From contig NZ_JACBZI010000001.1 in the NCBI RefSeq assembly GCF_013408145.1, forward strand, positions 3,920,001 to 3,984,000: a stretch of 64,000 nt of DNA, read 5' to 3'. The notes beneath the pieces are model-generated. The model had not been told where the DNA came from and did not search any database. It saw only the letters and a list, made by a program, of their open reading frames with translations. This DNA is from Nocardioides marinus (GTDB taxonomy: Bacteria; Actinomycetota; Actinomycetes; Propionibacteriales; Nocardioidaceae). The translations under genes and the position numbers were made by a program. Shown piece by piece: positions 31,403 to 39,956 of the stretch (positions are counted from its first letter, which is position 1; the number at the start of each line of letters is the position of its first letter).

Positions 31403-32320
31403 TCAGGCACGGACGGCTCCTGCCATCGGCGCGGCGGTGACGGCGGCGTACGTCTCGGGGCGACGGTCGCGCAGGTGGAACATCGCGCGCCGGGCGGTCT
31501 CGAGCGCGGCCGGTACGTCCAGCTCGGCGACCGCGAGGCCGGCCTCGGTCCCGGTGCTCGCCAGCACGTCGCCGCCGGGGCCGACGACCTTGGCGTGGGC
31601 GACGAAGCGGAGCTTGCCGAAGGTGCCCTGCTGGTTGGCGGCCAGCCAGACGACCTGGTTCTCCAGGGCACGGGCGGCGTCGAAGAGGTTGAAGCGCTGG
31701 GTCCAGCGGTCCTCGGCGAGCGAGGCGGCGCTGGCGGTGCGCGACGCGGGCCACGCGGAGATGCAGGCGATGACCTCGGCACCGTCGACGGCCAGCGCAC
31801 GAGCGGCCTCGGGGAAGGCCTTGTCGTAGCAGATCAGCGTGCCCAGGCGACCCATCGGAGTGTCCACGCAGGCGAAGTCCGAGCCGGCCGAGTAGAACAG
31901 CGACTCGCCCAGGGGCTGGTGCACCTTGCGGTGCGCGCCCAGCACGCCGTCGCCGGTGACGACGGCGGCGGTGTTGTAGCGATCGGTGCCGTCGGACTCG
32001 CACAGGCCGACGACCACGGTCATCTCCCGCGCGATCTCGGCGACGCGCCGCAGCTCGGGGCCGTCGAGGTCCATGACGGGGGGCAGGTCCTCGGGCTGCT
32101 CGTCGTGGCTGCCGTCGCGGCCGGCGCCGAGGACCGAGAGGTACCCGCCGAGACAGGCCTCGGGCAGCGCGAGCAGGCCGACCCCGCGGGCGCGGGCGTC
32201 CGCGACGAGCCGGCCGATCTGGGCGAGGTTGTCCTCGACGTCGCGGCCGAAGCCGGCGCAGGCTGCGGCGACGGCGGTGCCCGGTGCGGTGCCGGGCGTG
32301 GTGGTGGACGTGCTGGTCAT
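31403..32320 (-). CDS. Nit1C-cluster nitrilase (Nit6803 type)
   Basis: A 305-residue nitrilase with the full catalytic triad: Glu54 in LPEACLGGYLS, Lys132 in HRKVHQP, and Cys164 in LICYDKAFPEAAR. The protein resembles the cyanobacterial nitrilase Nit6803, which hydrolyses nitriles to acids and ammonia. The related Nit1C cluster has been linked to cyanide assimilation in Pseudomonas. ATG 32320 overlaps the preceding stop (ATGA). It is the active counterpart of the pseudo-nitrilase at 28829-29701. Confidence 0.92.
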   Translation of the reverse strand: MTSTSTTTPGTAPGTAVAAACAGFGRDVEDNLAQIGRLVADARARGVGLLALPEACLGGYLSVLGAGRDGSHDEQPEDLPPVMDLDGPELRRVAEIAREMTVVVGLCESDGTDRYNTAAVVTGDGVLGAHRKVHQPLGESLFYSAGSDFACVDTPMGRLGTLICYDKAFPEAARALAVDGAEVIACISAWPASRTASAASLAEDRWTQRFNLFDAARALENQVVWLAANQQGTFGKLRFVAHAKVVGPGGDVLASTGTEAGLAVAELDVPAALETARRAMFHLRDRRPETYAAVTAAPMAGAVRA

Positions 32321-33756
32321 GAGGCGGTTCCCATTCCGGTGACGGTGGAGGTGACGGCGTCGGTGACGACGCCGTCGGGCCAGCGCAGGCCGACGCCCGA
32401 GCCGGACTCGAGGTGGCCGCACACGGCGGTGGAGAGGTGGTGCGGCAGCAGGCTGGTGTCGGGGGTGCCCGGGCTGCCGTCCTCGGCCGAGACGATGGCG
32501 AAGCCGGGGAAGCAGGTGAGCCAGTCGGCGGTCCCGGCCGCCGCCGGTGCGGGGACCGCGCCGACGTCGAGGACCGCCCGGCACCCGCTGGCCTCGGCGA
32601 GCATCCCGGTGCTGCCCACCAGGCCGCTCATGGAGACGTCCTTGGCGGCCGTCGGGGCGAGGGCGGGGACGACCGTCATCTGCGAGCGCAGCTGCTCGGG
32701 CGTCCGGTGCGAGGTGGAGTCCCACTGGGCGCCGGTGTAGCCGCGACGCCAGCCGCCGCCGAGGTCGGCGGTCACCCGCAGCCGATGACCCGCGCGGCCC
32801 CCACCACCGGGCACCGGGGCGGACGTGCGCCCCAGCGCCGTGACCGCGAGCTGGCCAGGGACCCCGAGCTGCGTGTGCCCGCCCAGGACGGGCACGCCCC
32901 AGGCCGCGGCGGCATCGGTGAGGCCGCGCAGGACCCGACGCGCGAAGGAGGCGTCGCGGGCGCCGACCGCGTCGAGGAGCCCGACGGGAGTCGCGCCCAT
33001 GGCCGCGAGGTCGTTGAGGTTGACCAGCACGCTGCACCACCCCGCCCACTCCGGGTCGCGCTCGACCATGGCGGGCAGGATCGCGTCGCAGGCGGCGACC
33101 ATCTCGCTGCCCGGCACCGGTGCGGCGTCGTCGCCGACGAAGCCGCGCGGAGTGCCGGTGGCGAGCTCGTCGAGCAGCAGCCCGAGCGGTGCCTTGGTCG
33201 CGTCGACCAACCGCTGGATGCGGCTGATCGGGAAGTCCACGACCAGGTGCGGGTGACCGTGCCGCAGGGTCTCGTGGCGCACGCTCCAGCCCAGCCGCTC
33301 GAAGAGCCGGCGGCGCTGGGCCTGGACCTCGGCGTCGAAGCGGAGCGCGCCCTGCGTCTCGGCCCGGGCGCAGGCCGCCCGCACCAGCGCGGCGCCGACC
33401 CCGAGGTGCAGCCGCGCGTCCGAGGCGACCGCCAGCCGGCTGCCCCGCCACCAGCCCAGGTCGCGCAGCGGCGGCGATCCATCGGCTCCCGGTGCCGGAT
33501 GGATGCGCACACCGCCGAGCAGCTCGCCGTCGCCGGCCAGCGCCACGAGCACCACGGTGCGCGGGTCGTCGTCGACGGCGTCGGCGTCGGAGCCTGCGAA
33601 GAGACCCTGCTCGGTGACGAAGACGTCGTGCCGCAGCCGCCGGTAGCCGGCCAGCTCGCGCGGCCCAGCCTCCACGACGACGTACGACGCGTCGGTGTGC
33701 CGGTCGTGCCCGGTCCCGCGCAGCGGGCCGGTGAGGACCGAGACGTCGAGGGTCAT
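32317..33756 (-). CDS. GNAT plus AIR synthase-like fusion (MSMEG_0567/Sll0787)
   Basis: A 479-residue two-domain protein. Residues about 1-165 are a GNAT-like domain of the MSMEG_0567 N-terminal family (YRRLRHDVFVTEQGLF, LGVGAALVRAAC); residues about 170-475 are an AIR synthase-related (PurM-like) ATP-binding domain of the Sll0787 type (GFVGDDAAPVPG, VLVNLNDLAAMGATPVGLLDAV, KDVSMSGLVGSTGMLAE). In cyanobacteria the two halves can be separate genes. The PurM-like part suggests ATP-driven ring closure or amidine formation. The ATG at 33756 lies one base after the radical SAM stop (TGA-G-ATG). Confidence 0.88.
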   Translation of the reverse strand: MTLDVSVLTGPLRGTGHDRHTDASYVVVEAGPRELAGYRRLRHDVFVTEQGLFAGSDADAVDDDPRTVVLVALAGDGELLGGVRIHPAPGADGSPPLRDLGWWRGSRLAVASDARLHLGVGAALVRAACARAETQGALRFDAEVQAQRRRLFERLGWSVRHETLRHGHPHLVVDFPISRIQRLVDATKAPLGLLLDELATGTPRGFVGDDAAPVPGSEMVAACDAILPAMVERDPEWAGWCSVLVNLNDLAAMGATPVGLLDAVGARDASFARRVLRGLTDAAAAWGVPVLGGHTQLGVPGQLAVTALGRTSAPVPGGGGRAGHRLRVTADLGGGWRRGYTGAQWDSTSHRTPEQLRSQMTVVPALAPTAAKDVSMSGLVGSTGMLAEASGCRAVLDVGAVPAPAAAGTADWLTCFPGFAIVSAEDGSPGTPDTSLLPHHLSTAVCGHLESGSGVGLRWPDGVVTDAVTSTVTGMGTAS

Positions 33757-33757
33757 C

Positions 33758-34852
33758 TCAGGCCCCCTCGCAGGAGAGCGCCGAGCAGGCACCGCACGCC
33801 GCGCAGCCGGCGGACTGGGCGGCGCCGAGCATCCCGGCGCGGCGCAGCGCCGCGCCCACACGGGCGGTGACCGAGGCGACCATCCGCGCGTCGGGTGCCG
33901 GGACCCGGTCCACGTCGGTGGCCAGCGTGCCGGCCAGCGGGCGGAAGGGCACCACGAAGGGGTAGACGCCCATCTCGATCAGCTCGGTGGCCGCGGCCAC
34001 GGTCTCGTCGGGGTCCTCGCCGAGACCGAGGAGGAGGTAGGTGGAGACCTCGTTCCAGCCGAAGACACGGACGGCCTCGGCCCAGGCGGCGCGGTACTCG
34101 CTCATGGGGACCGAGCCCTTGCCGGGCATCCAGCGGCGGCGCACGTCGTCGTCGAGCGACTCGACGTGGATGCCGATGGAGCGGGCGCCCGCGTCGTACA
34201 GCTCCTGGATCGTGGCCAGGTCGCCCGGCGGCTCGCACTGCACCTGGATCGGCAGGTCGGGGAGCACCTCGCGGACGGCGCGGACGCAGCGGGCGAGGTG
34301 GGTGGCGCCGCGGTCGCGACCGTTGGAGGTGCCGGTCGTCATCACCATCTGGGTGATGCCGTCGAGGTCGTGGGCGGCCTTGGCGACCTCCGCGATCTGT
34401 GCGGGCGACTTCACCGCGATCGTGGAGCCCTGGCGCAGCGACTCCTCGATGGCGCAGAACCGGCAGCGCTGGTCCTCGTCGTAGCGCACGCAGGTCTGCA
34501 CGACCGTCGTCGCCAGCACGCGCGCCGAGTGCAGCCGGGCGATCTGCTCGTAGGGGACCCCGTCGGCGGTGGTGAGGTCGTAGAAGCGCGGGCGGGAGAT
34601 CGTCTCCACGCCCAGCCCGGTGTCGGCGCCGTCGAGCAGGAGCTTGCCGCCGGCCAGGGTGTAGGGGCTGCGGGGGTTGAGGGGGATGGCCGCGCCGACT
34701 CCGTCGAGCAGCAGGTGCCCGTCGTCGCTCGGTCCGGCTCCGGCCCGGCGGGAGACCGGCGCGTCGGCGAGCCGGATCCCCTGGATCGCCAGGTCCACGC
34801 GGGTGACGCTGGCAGTGCGGTCAGGGCTGGTGGTGCTGGTCGGCGCGGCCAT
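33758..34852 (-). CDS. MSMEG_0568 family radical SAM protein
   Basis: A 364-residue radical SAM enzyme. The cluster motif is C121-x8-C130-x2-C133 (CVRYDEDQRCRFC), an enlarged spacing typical of this family and not the canonical CX3CX2C. The SAM-binding region follows (MVMTTGTSNGRD, IQVQCEPPGDL). The C-terminus has an extra Cys-rich run (GCAACGACSALSC) that could hold a second iron-sulfur cluster or serve in reduction. It is the signature enzyme of the Nit1C cluster and is probably responsible for its key carbon-backbone step. It starts 13 bases after the stop of the Sll0783-like gene. Confidence 0.92.
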   Translation of the reverse strand: MAAPTSTTSPDRTASVTRVDLAIQGIRLADAPVSRRAGAGPSDDGHLLLDGVGAAIPLNPRSPYTLAGGKLLLDGADTGLGVETISRPRFYDLTTADGVPYEQIARLHSARVLATTVVQTCVRYDEDQRCRFCAIEESLRQGSTIAVKSPAQIAEVAKAAHDLDGITQMVMTTGTSNGRDRGATHLARCVRAVREVLPDLPIQVQCEPPGDLATIQELYDAGARSIGIHVESLDDDVRRRWMPGKGSVPMSEYRAAWAEAVRVFGWNEVSTYLLLGLGEDPDETVAAATELIEMGVYPFVVPFRPLAGTLATDVDRVPAPDARMVASVTARVGAALRRAGMLGAAQSAGCAACGACSALSCEGA

Positions 34853-34865
34853 CTCGGTCAGCGCC

Positions 34866-35390
34866 TCAGAGGTTGTAGACGGAGTTGATGATCGCGCCCT
34901 TGTTGGCGAAGTGGATCACCGCGTCCTGGACGTCGAGCGGGTGGCAGGGGATGACGCCCTCGATGAGGTCCTCCTCGCGCTGGCCGTGCAGGGCCATGCC
35001 GAACCGGCAGCACAGCACGGTGCCGCCCTCGGAGATGAAGGTCTTGATGGCGTCGTTCATGTTCTGGTTGCCGGGGAAGGCGACGTCGCCGGTCGTCGGG
35101 AAGCCACGGGTGTCGGCACAGGCCAGCGCGCCGGGGCCGTAGAAGTAGAGCGTGGCGTCGAAGCCCTTGCGCAGCGCCCGGGTCGTCTGGAGGACGGCCA
35201 CGAACGACACCGAGGACTCGTGCGGGATGCCGTGGACGAGGGTGAGCCAGGCCTGGCCCTCGCTGGCCTGGTAGTCGGGGAAGAGCTTGGTGGAGCCGTA
35301 GAGGTTGGTGCCCTTGCCCTGGGAGGGGTGGGGGATCTCGGCCTTGGACTTCTCCATCGCGGCGAGGATCTCGTCGTCGAACACGGACAT
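34866..35390 (-). CDS. MSMEG_0572/Sll0783 family nitrogen starvation protein
   Basis: A 174-residue protein of the Sll0783 family: the start MSVFDDEILAAMEKSKAEIPHP, the central YFYGPGALACADTRGFPTTGDVAFPGNQ, and the end CHPLDVQDAVIHFANKGAIINSVYNL. In Synechocystis, Sll0783 is among the most strongly nitrogen-starvation-induced genes and affects PHB accumulation. The fold is DsrE-like, with conserved Cys residues (LACAD, VLCCRFG). ATG 35390 follows AGGAG six bases upstream; a slightly longer ATG (35396) is possible. Confidence 0.92.
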   Translation of the reverse strand: MSVFDDEILAAMEKSKAEIPHPSQGKGTNLYGSTKLFPDYQASEGQAWLTLVHGIPHESSVSFVAVLQTTRALRKGFDATLYFYGPGALACADTRGFPTTGDVAFPGNQNMNDAIKTFISEGGTVLCCRFGMALHGQREEDLIEGVIPCHPLDVQDAVIHFANKGAIINSVYNL

Positions 35391-35491
35391 GTGCATCTCC
35401 TGGTGTCTCTCGAGGGTGGGGTGGCGCAGCAGGTGGTGCTGGTCGGTGGTGCTGAGCAGGTGGTGCTGGTCGGGTGGTGCCGGTCCTGCCT

Positions 35492-36319
35492 TCAGGACCC
35501 GTAGAGGGCCTCGAAGTTGCCCCGGAAGAGCGCGTCGGTGAGCTCGGGGTCGTCGGTGGCGGCGGCCAGCCGGGCGTGCTCGCCGGCGTGGTCGCCCCAG
35601 GGGGTGTCGGTCGCGAAGAGCACGCGGTCGTGGCCGATGCCGCGACGCTGGATCTCCTGGCACAGCCACGCCGGCGCGAAGCCGATGGCCCAGGAGGTGT
35701 CGGTGTAGACCTGCAGGCCGCGCTCGATCCAGTCGAAGAAGCGGCCGCCGATCAGCTTCATGTGCCCGCTCATGCCGCCCCCGAGGTGCACGAGGTGGAT
35801 GCGGGTCGTCGCACCGTAGGCCTCGACGAGCTTGCCGATCTGGTCGACGTCGCTGGCGGCGCCGGGGGAGGTGTGCACGTGCACGACCAGCCCCTTCTCG
35901 GCGGCGGTCGTGAAGATCCGCTCCAGCTCCTCGACGGAGTCGTCGGCGTCGACGGCGCCGCCGAGCAGGAAGCTGGTCTTCAGCGCCGCGACCCCCTCCT
36001 CGCCGGCCAGCGCCAGCGAGGCGGTGTTGCGGTCGTGGTCGCTGCCCTTGGGCGAGACCCACAGCCCGCAGCGGACCCGGTCGTCGGCCTGCGCCGCCTC
36101 GAGGGCCAGGTGGTTGAGGCCGAAGGCGACGTCGGGGTCGGGGACGCCGTAGTTCGGCAGCACCAGCGCACGCTCGGTGCGCTCGGCGTCGAGGTCGTCG
36201 TAGAGCTCGGCGACGGTCTCGCGGGCGGTGGTGTCGGGGCTGATCGGCGGGCCGCCGTAGAAGGGGTACGACGGCAGCCGGCCGATGTGCCGGTGGGCGT
36301 CGTGGGCGGCGGTGGGCAT
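35492..36319 (-). CDS. Amidohydrolase family protein (Nit1C cluster)
   Basis: A 275-residue TIM-barrel metal-dependent hydrolase of the amidohydrolase-2 type. It starts with HDAHRHIG (metal-binding His pair), has the barrel strand LVVHVHTSPGA, the HLGGGMSGHMKLIGGRF segment and ends in FATDTPWGDHAGE with the metal-binding Asp. It is the first gene of the operon; the ATG at 36319 has no obvious ribosome site, so the transcript may be nearly leaderless. A 137-base promoter region separates it from a divergent SRPBCC gene and contains spaced GAAAC/GTAAC-type half sites. Confidence 0.82.
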   Translation of the reverse strand: MPTAAHDAHRHIGRLPSYPFYGGPPISPDTTARETVAELYDDLDAERTERALVLPNYGVPDPDVAFGLNHLALEAAQADDRVRCGLWVSPKGSDHDRNTASLALAGEEGVAALKTSFLLGGAVDADDSVEELERIFTTAAEKGLVVHVHTSPGAASDVDQIGKLVEAYGATTRIHLVHLGGGMSGHMKLIGGRFFDWIERGLQVYTDTSWAIGFAPAWLCQEIQRRGIGHDRVLFATDTPWGDHAGEHARLAAATDDPELTDALFRGNFEALYGS

Positions 36320-36341
36320 GGAAGAAGTCCACTCGCCGGGT

Positions 36342-36401
36342 GTTTCAGGTTGGTTCCGGCAGGAATACGGGGTGCTACCCGGTGTGTAAGTTCGCCGTTA
36401 C
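36342..36401 (-). promoter_or_regulatory. GlnR-like half sites upstream of the Nit1C operon
   Basis: On the minus strand two boxes are seen: GGAAC-n6-GAAAC (36342-36357) and GTAAC-n6-CTTAC (36386-36401), both with the six-base spacing of actinobacterial GlnR sites (GTnAC-n6-GAAAC). The first matches 9 of 10 fixed bases. This would fit nitrogen-starvation induction of the operon, but short sites occur by chance. Confidence 0.3.
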
Positions 36402-36456
36402 CCCGACGGGCCTGCCGGCCGCCTGCGTGACGGGCCGATGTCGCGGGTCGGGCACC

Positions 36457-36930
36457 ATGGCTCCCATGCCGCGGAACCCCCACGCCCGCATCGAGATCGA
36501 CGCGCCCCTGGACCGGGTCTGGGAGGTCATGCTCGACACGGCGTCGTACGGCGAGTGGAACCCGTTCGTGCTGCGGGCCGACTGCGCGGCCCCTCGGGTC
36601 GGTGAGCCGATCACCCTGCACGTGCGCTTCGCGAACGGCTCGACCGCCACGTCGCCGGAGCGCATCACCGCGCTGGACGTCCCGACCACCGGCGAGGACG
36701 GGGTGCGCCGAGCGCTGCTGGCCTACCGCTACGAGGGCCTCCCGGCGAAGCTGCGACTCGTCCAAGGGGTGCGCGACCAGCGGCTCACGCAGGCCCTCGG
36801 CGGGCCGACGGTCTACGACACGGTCGAGCGGTTCTCCGGTCCGCTGGTGCGGCTCGCCGGCCCCGCACGCGTCGAGGACGGCTTCCGCCGGCACGCGCAG
36901 GCGCTGAAGGAGCGCGCCGAGTCGCTCTAG
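36457..36930 (+). CDS. SRPBCC (START-like) domain protein
   Basis: A 157-residue polyketide cyclase/dehydrase-like lipid-binding fold protein. The opening RIEIDAPLDRVWEVMLDTASYGEWNPFV is the standard first strand and helices of this superfamily, and the C-terminal helix (EDGFRRHAQALKERAESL) closes the pocket. The ligand is unknown. ATG 36457 or 36466 may be used; both give the same domain. It is divergent from the Nit1C operon. Confidence 0.78.
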   Translation: MAPMPRNPHARIEIDAPLDRVWEVMLDTASYGEWNPFVLRADCAAPRVGEPITLHVRFANGSTATSPERITALDVPTTGEDGVRRALLAYRYEGLPAKLRLVQGVRDQRLTQALGGPTVYDTVERFSGPLVRLAGPARVEDGFRRHAQALKERAESL

Positions 36931-36972
36931 GCGCAGGATTTGCCGAGCGGCAGACCCGGCAACACAGGGAGC

Positions 36973-37743
36973 GTGAGCGACCCGCGACCCAGGACCCGGC
37001 GAGTCGTCGTGGTGACCGCCATCAACGTCCTCGTCGGTCTCTTCGTGCTCGCGACCGGAGTCCTCACCGCCTGGCCCTGGCAGGCCCGGGTGTGCGTGGC
37101 GATCGTCGGGGTCGGGCTGCTCGGCAACGCCCTCCTCGCGGCCCGTGAGTGGTCCGGCTCCCCGCGCCGGGGCGACCGGGTGAGCACCCGCGGGGACGCC
37201 ACGGTGGTCGGCTACGACCGGGTGCCGGCGTACGCCGCCGTATGGGGCACCGGCTGGCTGACCCTCGTCGCGGTGCTGGGCACGGCCTTCGGCGTGGCCG
37301 CCGGCAACGTGGGCGCCGCCCTCGTGCTGGGGGTCCCGTTCGTCCTGCTCTTCGGCCTCGTCCTCGTCGACTCGCTGCTGGCGCTCGCGCGCGGCGCCGA
37401 GGTGGTCGCCGACCGCGAGCGGCTCACCGTCAGGTCGTGGGCCACCGAGACCGGCATCGCCTGGGACGACGTCGAGCGGGTCGGGCTGGACCTGCGCCAC
37501 GGCAGGGCGGTGCTGACGGTCAGCGGCTACTCCGCCGCGACCAGCTGGACCGGCCGTCGGCTGCCGCACGTGTGGCCGCGCCGCCCGCGGCCGGTACCCG
37601 GGCGGGTCGAGGTGGACTCGCGGGCGGTCGAGCCGCACTCGCCGTGGCTGCTGGGGGTGCTCCAGGACTGGGCGGCCGACCCGGCGAGGCGCTCCGAGAT
37701 CGGGACCTCCCGGGCCGAGCGGCGGTTGCGCCAGCAGGCCTGA
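36973..37743 (+). CDS. Membrane protein with PH-like domain
   Basis: A 256-residue protein with four predicted membrane helices in two pairs (about 10-30, 36-55, 95-115, 120-140) followed by a soluble region with a bacterial PH-like strand pattern: ADRERLTVRSWATETGIAWDDVERVGLDL, GRAVLTVSG. I cannot name a function. GTG 36973 follows AGGGAG closely. The next small gene starts 57 bases after its stop and may be in the same unit. Confidence 0.65.
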   Translation: MSDPRPRTRRVVVVTAINVLVGLFVLATGVLTAWPWQARVCVAIVGVGLLGNALLAAREWSGSPRRGDRVSTRGDATVVGYDRVPAYAAVWGTGWLTLVAVLGTAFGVAAGNVGAALVLGVPFVLLFGLVLVDSLLALARGAEVVADRERLTVRSWATETGIAWDDVERVGLDLRHGRAVLTVSGYSAATSWTGRRLPHVWPRRPRPVPGRVEVDSRAVEPHSPWLLGVLQDWAADPARRSEIGTSRAERRLRQQA

Positions 37744-37800
37744 CCCCCGACCGGGCACCCGACCGGGCGGGTGTGATGCCTGCGGGGCGGGGGCACCCTG

Positions 37801-38199
37801 GTGGAGGTGACCCGCTTCGACTTCGAGTTCGCGCCGGCGTACCGGCTGCCCGCCCTGGCCCTCGGCATCACCCCACGCACCGCGTGGGTGGAGGTCGACG
37901 AGACCGAGCTGCGGGTGCGCTACGGCCCCTGGCGGCTGCGTACGCCGCTGGACAACGTCGCCTCGGCGCAGCCGTCGCCCGGGCCGTTCCGTTGGTACCG
38001 CACCGCGGGGCCGCCGCACCTGTCGCTGGTCGACAAGGGGGTCAGCTTCGCGACGACCGGGGCCGGCGGGGTCTGCGTGCTGTTCCACGAGCCGGTGAAG
38101 ACCCTCGACCCGACCGGCCGGCTGCGCCACCCCGGCGCGACCCTGACGGTGCAGGACCCGGCCGGGTTCCTGCAGGTGCTGCAGGCCCGGACCGGGTAG
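37801..38199 (+). CDS. Conserved hypothetical protein, 132 aa
   Basis: A soluble beta-rich protein: FDFEFAPAYRLPALALGITPRTAWVEVDETELRVRYGPWRLRTPLDNVASAQ, then HLSLVDKGVSFATTGAGGVCVLFHEPVKTLDPTG. The pattern is that of an actinobacterial family of unknown function; the central repeated strands suggest a PH-like barrel. No signal peptide or membrane helix is seen. GTG 37801 opens the conserved region at once. Confidence 0.68.
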   Translation: MEVTRFDFEFAPAYRLPALALGITPRTAWVEVDETELRVRYGPWRLRTPLDNVASAQPSPGPFRWYRTAGPPHLSLVDKGVSFATTGAGGVCVLFHEPVKTLDPTGRLRHPGATLTVQDPAGFLQVLQARTG

Positions 38200-38260
38200 C
38201 CGGCCGGCGGACCACCCGGAGGAGGGGTGTCCTCGACGGCGCAGCGGGTAGGCGTCCCCC

Positions 38261-38890
38261 ATGGCTGATCCAGACCCCGCCCGGACCTGCCGTGAGCTGC
38301 TCGAGCGCGACGGTCGCACCTACGCCGACGAGGGAGAGGTCGCGTTGCGCGACGAGCCGGCGGCGCTCTACCGGTTGCTCGTGCTGTGCATGCTCGCCTC
38401 GACCCGGATCCGCGCGGAGGTGGCAGCGGCAGCCGCGCGGGAGCTCTGGGCGGCCGGACTCACCAGCCCGGAGCGGATGCGTGGGTCGACCTGGCAGCAG
38501 CGGGTCGAGGCGCTCGGCCGGGGAGGCTACCGCCGCTACGACGAGAGCACCGCGACCGCGCTCGCCGAGGGCGCCGCGCTCGTGCGCAACCGCTGGGACG
38601 ACGACCTGCGGCTGGTCCGCGACCGGTGCGACGGACCCGCGGAGGTCGCCGAGGAGCTGCAGGCGGTCCCCCGTCTGGGCCCGGTGGGCGCCGGCATCTT
38701 CGTGCGCGAGGTCCAGGCGGTCTGGCCGGACCTCGGCCCCCACCTCGACGAGCGTGCTCGGAGGGCGGCCACGGCCGCGGGCCTGAGTGCCGATGCCCGT
38801 CGGCTCACCGACCACGTGCCGGACGGGCGCTTCGTGGCGCTCGCCGCCACGCTCGCACGACTCGGCCCGACGGGGGTGCGGGAGCGGTGA
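38261..38890 (+). CDS. HhH-GPD family DNA glycosylase/endonuclease III-like
   Basis: A 209-residue helical protein resembling endonuclease III-type base excision enzymes. The helix-hairpin-helix is LQAVPRLGPVGAGIFVREV; the region before it (LLVLCMLASTRIRAEVAAAAARELW) is the first helical core of the HhH-GPD fold. There is no C-terminal 4Fe-4S cluster (no four-Cys pattern), and the usual catalytic Lys/Asp pair of EndoIII is not obvious, so enzymatic activity is uncertain. Its stop overlaps the next gene by GTGA. Confidence 0.68.
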   Translation: MADPDPARTCRELLERDGRTYADEGEVALRDEPAALYRLLVLCMLASTRIRAEVAAAAARELWAAGLTSPERMRGSTWQQRVEALGRGGYRRYDESTATALAEGAALVRNRWDDDLRLVRDRCDGPAEVAEELQAVPRLGPVGAGIFVREVQAVWPDLGPHLDERARRAATAAGLSADARRLTDHVPDGRFVALAATLARLGPTGVRER

Positions 38891-39930
38891 ACGGCGCCGA
38901 CGGAGCTCCCCTGGTGCCGCGCCGCCTGGCCTCGGCGACCCTCGTCGTCCTGTGCCTGCTGGTGCTGGCCGGGGCGACCTGGCTGCTGGGTCAGGTCCTG
39001 ATGGCCGTCCCGTCGGTGACCGCGGCGCTGCTCGCCGCGCTCCTCCTCGCGGCGCTGACGCGGCCGATGGCCAGCTGGCTCGGCAGGTGGCTACCGGCCT
39101 GGCTGGCCTCGCTCACCACGCTGGTCACCGGGATCGTGGCGGTCGTGGGGATCCTCGCCCTGGTCGTCGACCGGGCGCTGGCCCAGACCGAGGACCTGCA
39201 GAGGGCGGCGTCCCAGGCGCTCGCGGACGTGGAGCAGGCCTTGATCCGCTCGTCGTTCCCGGTCACGGAGGGGCAGCTGACCGATCTCGAGGACCGGGTC
39301 CGTGAGGGGCTGCCGTCGTTGCTGCCGGGCCCGGCAGCGGCGGCGACCGGGGCTGTCCAGGTGCTCGGCGGGCTCGCGCTGGCGGTGTTCGTGTGGTTCT
39401 TCCTGCTGCGCGACGGCCCGCGGTGGTGGCAGTGGGTCGTGGGCTGGGTGCCCGCCGGTCGCCGGGCGGCGGTCGCCGAGGGCGGTGACGCGGTGTGGGA
39501 CGTGCTCACGCGCTACGTGCGCGGGACCGTCGTGGTCGCCACCATCGACGCCGTCGGCGTGGCCATCGCCCTGCTGCTGCTCGGGGTGCCGATGGTGACC
39601 TCGCTGGCCTGCCTGGTCTTCCTCGGTGCCTTCGTGCCCATCGTCGGGTCGACCGTCGCGGGGACCCTCGCGGTCGCGGTGGCCCTGGTGACCCGGGGCC
39701 CCCTGGTGGCCCTCCTGGTCGTGCTCGCGGTGATCGTGGTGCAGCAGGTCGAGGGCAACCTGCTGCAGCCGCTGGTGATGGGGCGCGCCCTGCACCTGCA
39801 CCCGGCGGCGGTCGTCGTCGCGGTCGCGATCGGGGCCAGCGCCGCCGGGGTCATCGGCGCCGTCGTGGCCGTGCCGCTCGTGGCCGTGGTGACGCGGTTG
39901 GCCGAGCAGGTGCGCGAGAGACCCGGCTGA
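38887..39930 (+). CDS. AI-2E family transporter (PerM/TqsA-like)
   Basis: A 347-residue membrane protein with about eight helices. The family's features are visible: two N-terminal helices, a soluble helical loop of about 60 residues (AQTEDLQRAASQALADVEQ), and the late conserved block FLGAFVPIVGSTVAGTLAVAVAL, VQQVEGNLLQPLVMGRALHLHP and the final re-entrant helices. Homologues export autoinducer-2 or move sodium/protons, so the substrate is open. GTG 38887 overlaps the stop of the HhH gene. Confidence 0.85.
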   Translation: MNGADGAPLVPRRLASATLVVLCLLVLAGATWLLGQVLMAVPSVTAALLAALLLAALTRPMASWLGRWLPAWLASLTTLVTGIVAVVGILALVVDRALAQTEDLQRAASQALADVEQALIRSSFPVTEGQLTDLEDRVREGLPSLLPGPAAAATGAVQVLGGLALAVFVWFFLLRDGPRWWQWVVGWVPAGRRAAVAEGGDAVWDVLTRYVRGTVVVATIDAVGVAIALLLLGVPMVTSLACLVFLGAFVPIVGSTVAGTLAVAVALVTRGPLVALLVVLAVIVVQQVEGNLLQPLVMGRALHLHPAAVVVAVAIGASAAGVIGAVVAVPLVAVVTRLAEQVRERPG

Positions 39931-39956
39931 GCGGTTGTGCGGCTGGTGCCCCGGGG

